64,000 nt of DNA, taken from assembly GCA_965230425.1 (NCBI GenBank), contig CBDDKW010000003.1, positions 62,001-126,000 of the forward strand, written 5' to 3'. Below are positions 45,540-54,823 of this stretch, in pieces. The first letter of the stretch is position 1, and each line of letters starts with the position of its first letter. A program made the translations under genes and the position numbers. This DNA comes from CBDDKW01 sp965230425. GTDB lineage: Bacteria > Pseudomonadota > Gammaproteobacteria > UBA1113. The notes beneath the pieces are model-generated. The model was given only the letters and a program-made list of their open reading frames with translations. It ran no database searches and was not told where the DNA came from.

Positions 45540-45653
45540 GGCAGCTAGTTTACTGATTGATTTTGGTGACGAGTAAAAAGCGCTATCAGGGATGATAGCG
45601 CAAGCTACAGGGAAGTAGCCGAGTCACCAAAATCAATCAGTAAACTAGCTGCC
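45540..45653. repeat. Cloverleaf palindrome with perfect 31-base arms
   Basis: The arms (45540-45570 and 45623-45653) are perfectly complementary over 31 bases. The 52 bases between them fold into two hairpins, GCGCTATC/GATAGCGC and GCTAC/GTAGC, both with six-base loops starting AGGGA. The whole forms a three-way cloverleaf as DNA or RNA. It lies 26 bases past the pilY1 stop, in a 278-base gap that holds no gene. Confidence 0.9.
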
Positions 45654-45679
45654 GTCCCTGCATTTCATTAACAACCCCA

Positions 45680-48607
45680 TTAATCATTCTTCCCCGTCAA
45701 TTCCTCCCATGAAATCCGACCCACTAAATTATTATTATTCAAAATCATCACACGATTAATATTACCATCACTGGTGGGTACAAACATAAAGTCACCCCGT
45801 AGCGCTGACTCAGTGGGTATACCCGTTAGTAATTTAATACCACTGACCACTTGTCCTTGCAGTTTATCCGTATCATCTAATTGATCATCATTATTCACAT
45901 CAATAATTACTTCTTGCGGTTGTCCACCATTGATGACTTTTACCCCCATAATCCAACCAGTACCGCCAAAAGAACAGGGAGTACTATTATCCGGTATTAA
46001 AGTATTGAAGAAGACGATATTTTCTCGCACTTTTGCTGAAACAATGACTCGCTCACCTGAAGTAAGATTAATCTTCCAACCAAAATCTCCCCCGGCATAA
46101 TCGACAGTTTTATCCGAGACAATCCGCTGTGTCGCTGTACTGCTACCTAAAATATTTTGCGTGACTAAATCACTGCGACGCAGATCACCTGTTCCTGAGT
46201 CCCAAACACCATAAAAGCTTTGTGTGAATGTTGTGGTCTTATCAATATTTGTTAAATACTGACCACTACCAAATAAGACTAAGACATTAGGCGCATTAGT
46301 TGGGTCATTAGGTATCGTCGGATGTTTTACCACTATCGGCTTAGCAGTTATCGGACGATTATTACCATTACGGAATAAGGGATCTGGACTACCCGATGAA
46401 CCATAGGCTACTTTCCAATTTGCCTGGGTACTACCTGACACATCAAAAGCCCACATACGACCACGTACATCACCACCATAGATACGGTCAATAGTGCGAT
46501 TACCATCCAAATCAACACCCGCCACTGAGCCTAAACCATTCAAGTTTGATAACGTACCCACCTTAGTGTCGATCACCAGGTAATCTGAACCTAAGGTCCA
46601 CACACCATCGAGGCCACCATCAAGATAAACAATAAATAACTGTGCCGAGCCTGTGCCCGTATTGTTATAACCATTACCAAAAATTGCCGCCCAACGACCA
46701 TTATTCATTAACGCGATCACGGGCTCACTAAAGGTGAAACCTAAATTTGGATTATCAGCACTATTAAATTCCCAGAGTAATATTTTATTCGCATTTAATT
46801 CAGAAAAACTACCCGGGTTAGTAATATCCAATGCGGAATAACCACGCCCACCACCACGCTGGCCTGCTACTAAAATCGTACGCCAGGTAACACCACCTGA
46901 TTTACCTGCCACATAAGCATCTTGAATCACTGCGGTTAAATCACTGTAATAGCGATGGGTATAATTAGGATCAGTTAAATAATGCAAGCCAGCCTGTTGT
47001 GAGGCTGAAAATAAATTACTGGCAATGTATGCAATTTCTTCTACACCAGTATTAGCATTAAAGCCATGGAGCATGCCGGCATTATCTGCCGCATATACGA
47101 TAGGAGTGCGATTTTGATTACTGGCAGCAAAGTCAGAATAACGTTGTCCACTTGCAGTAGGGAATGGCGCAATATCCGGCCACGCACTTTCCGGCGGTCC
47201 AACGAATACCGGACCAGAATGAACAAAATCACCTAATAAGTTGCCACGCTCACGGAACGTCGTGCCCTCTAAGCTACGATCACCACGAAAATAATCAATA
47301 CGCGCTTGACCTAAACCATCCGCCACACTAGGTCCCATATTTAAATCCGCTTGCTGGGCCGCAGACAAGGCAGTTAATACTCTAAACGCTACAGCCACAC
47401 CCGTATCACGATTAAATGTAATAATAACTCGATTACCTGGTAATGTTGATGCTAATACGGCTGCGGCATCCCAAGCTTGGGCACCAATATTACCTTGAGC
47501 ATCCACAGGAAACTTAATAATGTTTCCAAACCATCTGGTGGTATTATATTGCGCTAAGAATAAAGCACTGGAAACACTCAAGTTTTGCGTGTTAAAAGCA
47601 GTAGGCGCTGATGAACTCACTTGTGATAAAATTGCCGCGGCTGCTTCTTCAAAGGCATCGACTAATTCCGCCGCATTAGTTGCCGTTAAGAATTTACCAC
47701 CACCATTTGCCGCAGTATCAGTCATAAGTTTTGAGCTGAGAATAGCAGGATCAGCAAAACCAATAGGGTAAGTGAGCACATTATTTTTTGCTGGATTACC
47801 GGATTGGTCGGTCAAATCTGGACGTAAATCCATCTCAAATAAAGCACCTGCTACATCGTCAAGAAAATCACTGCCATCATTATTGTATAAACCTGCATCC
47901 TGCTCTGCTTGTTTTCTATCAAACGTTAAACATGGTGGCGAAGCGTCCACGCAATCTCCATCATAATCTTGCAGGCCAGTACTATTGCTAATATCACGAT
48001 CTCGCGTAGGCTCTCCATCTGTTAAAATCACAATAAAGTTTTTCTGACAAAAATACTGAATGGGTGAAGCTTGCTGTACACCACTATTATATGTTGGGCT
48101 GCGATTAAAAATAGTATATGCAGATTTTGTGGTTTCATTATCTTCACCAGGATGCATTGTCAGTGTAGCATTATGGCCTTGGACAAAATAGCGGCCAATT
48201 TCATGTAATGACTCAGCAAGTGGTGTCCAACCACTTGCTGTAATAGAATTAATACCGTTAATTAATGCTGTCCGATTACTATCAATATCATCAATACCCA
48301 CTAAAATTCTTGCGCCAGATTGAAAGGTAAAACGCGCTAAGCCCACACGCACATCCTCGAATTCGTTCACCAGGCCAATCGCAGCATCTTTTGCAATTTG
48401 TAGGCGAGTAAAAGGTGTACCTGGCACGGGGGTATTCATCGACCCCGAGCTATCAAACAGCAGCATGATATTGGGATCAGCGCGCGCTGACGTGTTTAAG
48501 GGCTCAGTGGCCAGAGCGCCTGGTGCTGCTAGCACTGATGGCGTAAACAGCAGTGCTAATAAAGCCACAAAGGTTGAGCCTATGTATCTTAACTGTTTGA
48601 GCTTCAT
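45680..48607 (-). CDS. pilY1: Type IV pilus assembly/adhesion protein PilY1
   Basis: A 975-residue exported protein needed for type IV pilus extension and surface sensing. After a signal peptide (LRYIGSTFVALLALLFTPSV LAA) comes a von Willebrand A-like domain with the metal site DSSGSM (about residues 50-56). The C-terminal half is the PilC-type beta-propeller, including RTPIVYAADNAGMLHGFNA, a calcium-type loop DLDGNRTIDRIYGGD (about 695-710) and RGRMWAFDVSG. Length and domains are normal and no damage is visible. GAGGAG precedes the ATG. It is the last gene of a pilV-pilW-pilX-pilY1 operon. No pilE-type gene follows, in contrast to some other species. Confidence 0.92.
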   Translation of the reverse strand: MKLKQLRYIGSTFVALLALLFTPSVLAAPGALATEPLNTSARADPNIMLLFDSSGSMNTPVPGTPFTRLQIAKDAAIGLVNEFEDVRVGLARFTFQSGARILVGIDDIDSNRTALINGINSITASGWTPLAESLHEIGRYFVQGHNATLTMHPGEDNETTKSAYTIFNRSPTYNSGVQQASPIQYFCQKNFIVILTDGEPTRDRDISNSTGLQDYDGDCVDASPPCLTFDRKQAEQDAGLYNNDGSDFLDDVAGALFEMDLRPDLTDQSGNPAKNNVLTYPIGFADPAILSSKLMTDTAANGGGKFLTATNAAELVDAFEEAAAAILSQVSSSAPTAFNTQNLSVSSALFLAQYNTTRWFGNIIKFPVDAQGNIGAQAWDAAAVLASTLPGNRVIITFNRDTGVAVAFRVLTALSAAQQADLNMGPSVADGLGQARIDYFRGDRSLEGTTFRERGNLLGDFVHSGPVFVGPPESAWPDIAPFPTASGQRYSDFAASNQNRTPIVYAADNAGMLHGFNANTGVEEIAYIASNLFSASQQAGLHYLTDPNYTHRYYSDLTAVIQDAYVAGKSGGVTWRTILVAGQRGGGRGYSALDITNPGSFSELNANKILLWEFNSADNPNLGFTFSEPVIALMNNGRWAAIFGNGYNNTGTGSAQLFIVYLDGGLDGVWTLGSDYLVIDTKVGTLSNLNGLGSVAGVDLDGNRTIDRIYGGDVRGRMWAFDVSGSTQANWKVAYGSSGSPDPLFRNGNNRPITAKPIVVKHPTIPNDPTNAPNVLVLFGSGQYLTNIDKTTTFTQSFYGVWDSGTGDLRRSDLVTQNILGSSTATQRIVSDKTVDYAGGDFGWKINLTSGERVIVSAKVRENIVFFNTLIPDNSTPCSFGGTGWIMGVKVINGGQPQEVIIDVNNDDQLDDTDKLQGQVVSGIKLLTGIPTESALRGDFMFVPTSDGNINRVMILNNNNLVGRISWEELTGKND

Positions 48608-48831
48608 CGTCGTTCTCCTCTCTACCTATCGAGAGTCTGTATTGATGAGCCATCATTACTCTTTATCCTCTTAAGTAATTATTAACTCATCGGTATTCAT
48701 ACCATGCTGTATAAATACATATTTATGAGCTCCTTCTACCACCCCTCTTTAATTAGACATTCATAAATAAGCATAGTGCACTATACTCGCTACACAATTA
48801 CGTTTTACCACGTAATCTCCCCGTAAATGGT

Positions 48832-49366
48832 TCAAAATTGCCGCCCATAAAAGGACTCTAAAATAATCTGTGAGGTCCCTGTAGCACCTGTGCCACGGGC
48901 AATAATTCTGAACACTGTGGTCATGCCTCCTCCGGAACCTTGACCATAACTAAAAATATTAATTTCTGTACCATCATCTTCGCCATATTCGCCGAGTAAT
49001 TCAATAAAATAGCGTGGCTGTATCACATTACCCATACTCGTTGTCGAAGTAATTGAGCTGGCCCCAGTCCAAGTCCCTGAAGCAAAAGGATCAGGTGCAT
49101 TACCTAAAGTATACAACCCTCCCGCTGGTACCGAAACCTGACGTATTCGCTATGCCATCGATAAAGGTTTCAGCCTCTCTTAAGGTTGTCTCTGTGGACT
49201 GTAATGCCAAGTTCATATCTCGCATATTCCCCGCCATTTTTTCTTCCATAGAGCTAGATTGCAAACTAACAATACCTATTAAAGTTAATACCAATAAAAT
49301 AACCAAACCAACAGCCAATACAGCCCCACGCTGTGCTTGTATGTCTACTGGCTGTTGTCTATTCAT
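48832..49366 (-). pseudogene. pilX: Minor pilin-associated protein PilX, split by a frameshift
   Basis: Two frames together make one PilX. 49100-49366 holds the N-terminus: RGAVLAVGLVILLVLTLIGI (membrane helix and prepilin-like segment), SSSMEEKMAGNMRDMNLALQ and a normal helical start. 48832-49116 holds the C-terminus (PRYFIELLGE, VFRIIARGTG, ILESFYGRQF), which is typical of PilX. The frames part near 49123, in GGGAGGG: removing one G would join SGG to LYTLG. The ATG at 49366 is five bases after the pilW stop. PilX cooperates with PilY1 in pilus assembly. The gene is either inactivated or damaged by a sequence error. Confidence 0.85.
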
Positions 49367-49370
49367 AGTA

Positions 49371-50379
49371 TTAACCTGCTCGATTTCGGAAAACAATGGT
49401 TGTGGTATACACACGACGCAAACGATTATCGCCTGGTGTTGTGGTGGTACCATTAAATGTATAAGCCTGTGGCGATGGCGTTAAAAAATCCTCTAAAGAT
49501 TGTATTAACAAGCTAATACGCACGCTCACTACATTCGCCATATCCCCCACACTACTGGCACGCACGTAACGATTAGCAGTACCATCTGAATCCGTATCCT
49601 CACCGTAAAGCACCACCATATTTTCAACCCCCTCTACCAGCTCTTGTGCCCCATTGCCCGTATCCATAAACAAGGCAGGCAAACCATTAGCGCCAGTTTG
49701 AATAGTATAGCGTCGACTGGTGACCCGATAAGTAAAAGCATCGCCAGTATAAACCTTAGAAAGATCGCCGGTTAAATTACCTGGTTGAACCCGAACCTGC
49801 AACATGATCCAACTGCCCTGTGGCATCAGCATTACTATTTGTGACTTGGAAAATATCACCATTTTTACAATCACTGATTAAAATAATTTCACCTTGGTCA
49901 ATACCATTACCTGTAGCTACAGTAATTGGTGAGGATGTAATAGGCCCATAAGGCGGCCGTACTGGTAATCCCCCACCCACATTACTGGAACCACGCACTG
50001 TGATGGTATCGGTTCCAGCAAGTATTGAGCCACCACCTGATTCATTATCTGTACCATCAATACCATCTTGAAAATTAAAATATGCCGTTGAATAACCCGG
50101 TCCCGCAGGATCAAGGTTATTGGTAATATCATCCATAGACGGTGTACAACCCCAAAAGTCTGTATTGCGCAAATCGCGTGCTAAATATTCCATAGCAAAT
50201 TGGCCATTTTCATGTAAGCGCATCATGGCATTTTGAATACGGTATGACTCTGTACTATTCGTCAAAATTTGTAATACTCCAGACACCAACAATAAGCCAA
50301 TGGTAATTGCCACTAACAATTCAATTAAACTTAAACCCTGTTGTCGCTGCCAGGTTTGCATAATGTACTCTTTTCTCAT
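49371..50379 (-). pseudogene. pilW: Minor pilin PilW, split by a frameshift
   Basis: 49777-50379 encodes the N-terminal part with the prepilin leader and helix (QQGLSLIELLVAITIGLLLV) and most of the PilW head. 49371-49874 encodes the C-terminal part (AFTYRVTSRRYTIQ, VENMVVLYGEDTDSDG, VYTTTIVFRNRAG). They join in GGTTCGGGTTC near 49793: removing one G restores VQPGNLTGD in frame. The PilW start overlaps the pilV stop as ATGA, a sign of translational coupling. PilW is a minor pilin that primes pilus assembly. As with pilX, the damage may be real or an error. Confidence 0.85.
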
Positions 50380-50843
50380 GGCCGAAAACTCATGACATAA
50401 CTATGGGTACCACTACCCACACCGGTAGGCCCCATTTCAGTCCAATTAATTGTAACCGTAAACACAGAATTCGCCCCATTGCCTGTCACTGTACCAGTGC
50501 CTGCCGGTAATACTTGGGCATTCGCTGTATTCCATTGAAAGGCGTCAGTAGCTGCCATTTGCGCAGGTGAACACCCTGAAGTAATACACCCCGGATCTGA
50601 TCCAGTACCCGAGATATTATTGTAAGAGCCTGCACTAACGCCTTGCTGGTTAGCACGCATACGATCCGCCATATCATTGGCTTGTAATACTGCTTGGTAA
50701 CGAAGATTTGCATTGTTGGCAAAGCGCAGGCCCACTAACTGTAAGCCGGCAATACCAAGCAAGCCGATAGACAACACCACCACTGTGATCAGAACTTCTA
50801 GTAGTGTAAAGCCGGATTGGTGTTTGATGCGCCGAATCTTCAA
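50376..50843 (-). CDS. pilV: Minor pilin PilV
   Basis: A roughly 155-residue minor pilin. The leader KIRRIKHQSG is followed by the cleavage and helix segment FTLLEVLITVVVLSIGLLGI. The head shows AVLQANDMADRMRANQQGV (typical of PilV) and a Cys pair (CITSGC) that could form a disulfide loop. TTG at 50843 has a strong GGGAGGGG just upstream and gives a short leader. An ATG at 50861 and longer readings up to 50903 are possible. It is the first gene of the pilus cluster, ending with a four-base overlap into pilW. The frame is intact. Confidence 0.85.
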   Translation of the reverse strand: MKIRRIKHQSGFTLLEVLITVVVLSIGLLGIAGLQLVGLRFANNANLRYQAVLQANDMADRMRANQQGVSAGSYNNISGTGSDPGCITSGCSPAQMAATDAFQWNTANAQVLPAGTGTVTGNGANSVFTVTINWTEMGPTGVGSGTHSYVMSFRP

Positions 50844-50892
50844 GTGCCCCTCCCCACGCATATTAGTATAAGTATAGCATCTATGCGGTCTA

Positions 50893-51822
50893 TTATTGGA
50901 CACCTATGACCGTGGGGATACCTGTATGGCTACGCGCTACTTTCCGCGCCACCGTCCATTTAATATTATGCTCAGCTTGAGGCACATTATTGTCAATGGC
51001 ATTCACCAATATCTGATTTAAACTGGCTGTGCCTTCACGGCGCGTTTCATTCAAGGGCCGATGCGCTTCTAGGAAAATACGGTTACCCATATGGCCGATT
51101 TTATAAGGCTGATTCACAATATTCACTGGGGTACCCACTGAAACCATACCAAAAAGATACTCAATGTCCTCTGGGTACATACGAATACAGCCAGCACTGA
51201 CGCGACGACCGACACCATTAGGTCGATTTGTGCCATGGATCAAATAATTAGGCTTACTCAGACGTAAAGCATATTGACCTAAGGGATTATTAGGCCCTGG
51301 TGGTACGACTTTAGGTAGAATCTTACCATTGGCAGCACTCTCTGCCGCCACAGCAGCAGGTACACGCCAGCTCGGATTTGCTTTCTTTTGGATGATTTTT
51401 AATTGGCCTTCAGGCGTCTGCCAACCTTGACGGCCAATGCCTATAGGCTCAGTGACCACAACGTTGCCACCTGGTGGATAATAGTACAAACGTAACTCAG
51501 CTAAATTAATGACAATGCCTTCGCGAGGTGCATTGGGCAGCACATAACGACTAGGAATTGCCACTTTTGACCCAGCACGCATGTGCATAGGATTGATATG
51601 AGGATTAGCTTCTAATACTTCGTAGTAACCCACATCATAGCGGCGAGCTAAGGCATTTAAATTCTCTCCAGAGCGCACTGTGGCCGTTTGTACCCGACCC
51701 ACCACATTGCTGCCATCCACAGGTAACGGCAAGGTAATGGCAAATGCCTGTGTTGATACAGCTAACAATACAGGTAAACATAATTGCCATAGCTTGCATG
51801 GTTTTAATCGTTTGTTAATCAT
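50893..51822 (-). CDS. L,D-transpeptidase with LysM domain
   Basis: A 309-residue periplasmic enzyme that crosslinks peptidoglycan or attaches proteins to it. A signal peptide (MINKRLKPCKLWQLCLPVLL) precedes a LysM domain (SGENLNALARRYDVGYYEVL, about residues 50-95). The YkuD catalytic domain follows, with IHGTNRPNGVGRRVSAGCIR including the catalytic Cys (about 205-225). Its spacing matches the ErfK/YbiS type. The stop is 50 bases before the pilV TTG. It lies outside the pilus operon by function but could share a transcript. Confidence 0.92.
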   Translation of the reverse strand: MINKRLKPCKLWQLCLPVLLAVSTQAFAITLPLPVDGSNVVGRVQTATVRSGENLNALARRYDVGYYEVLEANPHINPMHMRAGSKVAIPSRYVLPNAPREGIVINLAELRLYYYPPGGNVVVTEPIGIGRQGWQTPEGQLKIIQKKANPSWRVPAAVAAESAANGKILPKVVPPGPNNPLGQYALRLSKPNYLIHGTNRPNGVGRRVSAGCIRMYPEDIEYLFGMVSVGTPVNIVNQPYKIGHMGNRIFLEAHRPLNETRREGTASLNQILVNAIDNNVPQAEHNIKWTVARKVARSHTGIPTVIGVQ

Positions 51823-51981
51823 CCCTTAACTCCTAATGCTTATACAAAGGTTACCTTAACATTGTAATTACATAAAATGTTAGTAAATTCTAGCTAATTA
51901 GATTGTTATTTTTTGTAATTACTACTATATGTTAAGCACCAGGTATAAAAATGGTTCAATGTTCAACATCGAGGAGACAGA

Positions 51982-52590
51982 ATGATGATGAAAAAAATAG
52001 CGGCAGTAATCTTTGGCCTTGCGGTAGCTCTTGGCTTAGCAGCTTGTAATAAAGATGACAGTGCCACAGACCAGTCCACCGATAATACATCTGCAGCAAC
52101 TAGCCAAACCGCTGGTAGCCAAGATGCATCATCAAATGGCTCTACTGACACTGTTGCACCCGATCCAACTGACTCATCCAGCAATGGTAGCAGCTCAGCA
52201 AGCGATACAAGCAACGACGGCACAGATGCTTCATCCAGCAATGGCTCAAGCGACGACTCAAGTAGCAATATGGGTGATAATACATCCTCTGCAACACCAA
52301 GCTCAGACAGCTCATCACAAAGCCTTTCTGATAAAGCAAAGGATATGATGAACCAAGCAGGTGATACCACACAGCAAGCTGCTGACAATGTGAGCAATGC
52401 AGCACAAAGCGCTGCCGACTCAGTCAGTAATACGGCTCAGAGTGTGAAAGATAAAGCATCCAGCATGATGCCAAGCAGCGCCAATGGCGGTGAAGCAGCA
52501 GCAACACCAAGCAACGGTGCTGATGCTATTAAATCCGGCTCTGATGCAATGGGTAGTTCAGGCAACAGCACAAGTTCTAGTTCAAACTAG
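51982..52590 (+). CDS. Ser/Asp-rich lipoprotein
   Basis: A 202-residue lipoprotein: signal peptide MMMKKIAAVIFGLAVALGLA with lipobox LAAC (Cys about 23). The mature part is low-complexity, first Ser/Asp/Thr/Asn-rich and then an amphipathic repeat region (LSDKAKDMMNQAGDTTQQAA, DNVSNAAQSAADSVSNTAQS) that resembles YtxH/apolipoprotein-like helices. The GAGGAG five bases before the first ATG supports the start. It may be an outer-membrane or envelope-stress protein; no specific family is clear. It is monocistronic, with a repeat and a terminator downstream. Confidence 0.75.
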   Translation: MMMKKIAAVIFGLAVALGLAACNKDDSATDQSTDNTSAATSQTAGSQDASSNGSTDTVAPDPTDSSSNGSSSASDTSNDGTDASSSNGSSDDSSSNMGDNTSSATPSSDSSSQSLSDKAKDMMNQAGDTTQQAADNVSNAAQSAADSVSNTAQSVKDKASSMMPSSANGGEAAATPSNGADAIKSGSDAMGSSGNSTSSSSN

Positions 52591-52616
52591 TATCTTGTAC
52601 TTAGGCCAAGCCAGTG

Positions 52617-52680
52617 TTGTAGGTAGTCAAATCATTGGGAGATCCCTCCCAGAGGCAACCGCAACTGGTCGGGATGACAA
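52617..52680. repeat. Dispersed structured intergenic repeat, copy 3
   Basis: GTAGTCAAATCATTGGGAGATC, CCTCCCAGAGGCAACCGCA and GGTCGGGATGACAATCA follow the same order as the copy at 18936 (GTAGTCAAACCATCAGGAGATC and so on). The conserved ends and variable centre mark it as the same family. It sits between the lipoprotein gene and a strong terminator. Confidence 0.55.
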
Positions 52681-52699
52681 TCACAGTACGACTAAACTA

Positions 52700-52732
52700 A
52701 AAAGCCAGCAATCTAATTGCTGGCTTTTTTTC
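52700..52732. terminator. Bidirectional rho-independent terminator
   Basis: GCCAGCAAT, loop CTA, ATTGCTGGC, flanked by an A-run on the left and seven Ts on the right. It separates the lipoprotein gene from the convergent fadJ gene and can stop transcripts from both. Confidence 0.85.
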
Positions 52733-52762
52733 TACACTGAAAACCTCACTCACAAAACCATC

Positions 52763-54823
52763 TTATGCTACCGCCTCCAACTCATCCTTATTAAAAAGCT
52801 GGCTCCAGCCCTCATCAAGCTTAAAACGCTCACCATAGGCTTGCTCAAGGTGGGTAAAGATCTCTCGTAATGCATCTTCGCCTAAGTGCACAGCATAATG
52901 CATAGGCCCTGCTCTAAAGGGTGCAAAGCCGGTACCAAAGACCATGCCGGCATCAAGATAATCCGCATTCTCAACCACACCTTCGCGCAGACACGCCATG
53001 GCTTCATTGAGCATACGCATAATCATACGATAACCCACATCTTCAGCAATAGAGTAACTTTTAGCAAGCTTGGGTTTCACTGCTTTGCCTTTCTTATATT
53101 GATAAAAACCTGCACCACTTTTGCGACCAAGCTTACCCTCACTAACCATGGTTTCCAATTGCTCAGGTAAACTGCCACCGTAGTGTTGCATTAAATTTTT
53201 TGCCACTGAGAGACAGACATCTAAGCCTACTGTATCTGCTAATTCTACAGGCCCCATAGGCATCCCAAAGTTTTCGGCTGCGCGGTCAATGGCAGTTAAG
53301 GGTACGCCCTCGGCAGCTAATTGGACACTCTCCATAATATAAGGCATCAGCACCCGATTCACTAAAAAGCCTGGACTGCTTTTCACTGGCAGTGGTAATT
53401 TTGCAATTTCGCGTACAAAAGCAATAGTACTTTGCAGTACATCATTACGTGTTTGCTCACCATTAACAACTTCCACTAAAGGCATCATTGCCACTGGATT
53501 AAAAAAGTGGATCCCAATTAAACGACTAGGATCTTGTAATGCCGTGTTGATTTCATCCAATGGAATACTCGACGTATTCGTAGCTAAGATGGCTGTTGGT
53601 TTTGCTTGTGCTTCAAGTGTTTTAAATAAATCTTGCTTCGCTTGTAAGTCTTCATAGATAGCTTCAATAATAATATCAGCCTCAGCAATACCTAAACCCT
53701 GCGGATCTGGTAACAATCGATCCATCGCACTACGGATATCCTTGCTCACTTTCAATTTCTTTTTAAACAAGCTGTAAGCACGCTTGATTGCCGGAGCAAT
53801 ATATTGGGGCTCACGATCTTGCAAGGTGACATGAAAACCTTTCAAAGCACAATACGCAGCAATATCACCACCCATAGTACCAGCACCTACAACATGTACT
53901 CGCTGCGCACTAAAATGCTCATCTCGTGGAATTGATTTTAATTTCTCTTGCAAGAAGAATACTTGGACTAAATGCTTCGACGTATCACTTAATAACAAAC
54001 GCCCAATAGAGTTTGCTTCATTCACCATGGCTCGCTCACCTCGTGCGCCATCGCGCACCCAGTTATCGATGACCGCGTAAGGTGCGGGATAATGCTCAAT
54101 ATTGGCTTTCTCTGCCACCTTGCGTCGCAGCATACTTGCAATAATATTGCGGCAAATAGGTAAATTTAGCATTTGCTGTAATTTAGATGGTTTATGTAAT
54201 GGTGGTTTATTCAAAACATAATAGCGCGCTGCACGCTTTAACTGGCGCATAGGTACTGCCGCATCGACCACACCCATTTTTGCTGCTGAGCGTGCAGTGA
54301 TAGTACGCCCTGACAAAATTAAATCCATAGCCGCTATTGGGCCAATCAATTGCGGTAATCGAATCGTACCGCCCCAGCCTGGATGAATACCTAGCTTCAC
54401 CTCAGGCAAGCCCATGCGGGTATCCACACTATCTTCTGCTACTCGATAATCACAAGCCAAAGATAACTCCATACCACCACCGAGACAAAAGCCTTTGATC
54501 ATTGCCACTGTTGGGATATCCAAGGCAGCCACTTTATCAAATAGTAACTGGCCTTTGCGAACTAATTCCACGGCTTCATTAATGTCATTTAGCTGAGTAA
54601 ACTGCTCAATATCAGCACCCGCAATAAAGCCCTTTTGTTTACCCGACTGCAATATCATGCCAACAGCGTCAGTATTTTGCTGCAGATGATCTAAAATAGC
54701 ATCAAACTCAGCTAAAACTTCGCGGTTTAAGGCATTCACTGAAGCATTGGCTTTATCAATGGTTAACCAAACAATATTGTCTGCGTCTGTTTCTATTCGC
54801 CAATGTTGATATGTATTATCCAT
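52763..54823 (-). CDS. fadJ: Multifunctional beta-oxidation enzyme, FadJ/FadB type
   Basis: A 686-residue two-domain enzyme. The N-terminal crotonase domain (1-200) hydrates enoyl-CoA: KGFIAGADIEQF forms the oxyanion hole, and LPEVKLGIHPGWGGT carries the second catalytic Glu. The C-terminal domain is a 3-hydroxyacyl-CoA dehydrogenase with the NAD motif VGAGTMGGDIA (about residues 312-322), ATNTSSIPLDEI, GIHFFNPVAMMPLVEVV (catalytic His) and SPGFLVNRVLMP. The second C-terminal lobe is present. It is the last gene of the fadE-fadI-fadJ operon, with its start overlapping the thiolase stop by eight bases. Length and motifs are normal. Confidence 0.92.
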   Translation of the reverse strand: MDNTYQHWRIETDADNIVWLTIDKANASVNALNREVLAEFDAILDHLQQNTDAVGMILQSGKQKGFIAGADIEQFTQLNDINEAVELVRKGQLLFDKVAALDIPTVAMIKGFCLGGGMELSLACDYRVAEDSVDTRMGLPEVKLGIHPGWGGTIRLPQLIGPIAAMDLILSGRTITARSAAKMGVVDAAVPMRQLKRAARYYVLNKPPLHKPSKLQQMLNLPICRNIIASMLRRKVAEKANIEHYPAPYAVIDNWVRDGARGERAMVNEANSIGRLLLSDTSKHLVQVFFLQEKLKSIPRDEHFSAQRVHVVGAGTMGGDIAAYCALKGFHVTLQDREPQYIAPAIKRAYSLFKKKLKVSKDIRSAMDRLLPDPQGLGIAEADIIIEAIYEDLQAKQDLFKTLEAQAKPTAILATNTSSIPLDEINTALQDPSRLIGIHFFNPVAMMPLVEVVNGEQTRNDVLQSTIAFVREIAKLPLPVKSSPGFLVNRVLMPYIMESVQLAAEGVPLTAIDRAAENFGMPMGPVELADTVGLDVCLSVAKNLMQHYGGSLPEQLETMVSEGKLGRKSGAGFYQYKKGKAVKPKLAKSYSIAEDVGYRMIMRMLNEAMACLREGVVENADYLDAGMVFGTGFAPFRAGPMHYAVHLGEDALREIFTHLEQAYGERFKLDEGWSQLFNKDELEAVA

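Noticed and set aside
48832..49453. Two independent small genes instead of a split pilX
   Set aside because: Both parts match opposite ends of one PilX, and a single-base change at a G run joins them exactly.
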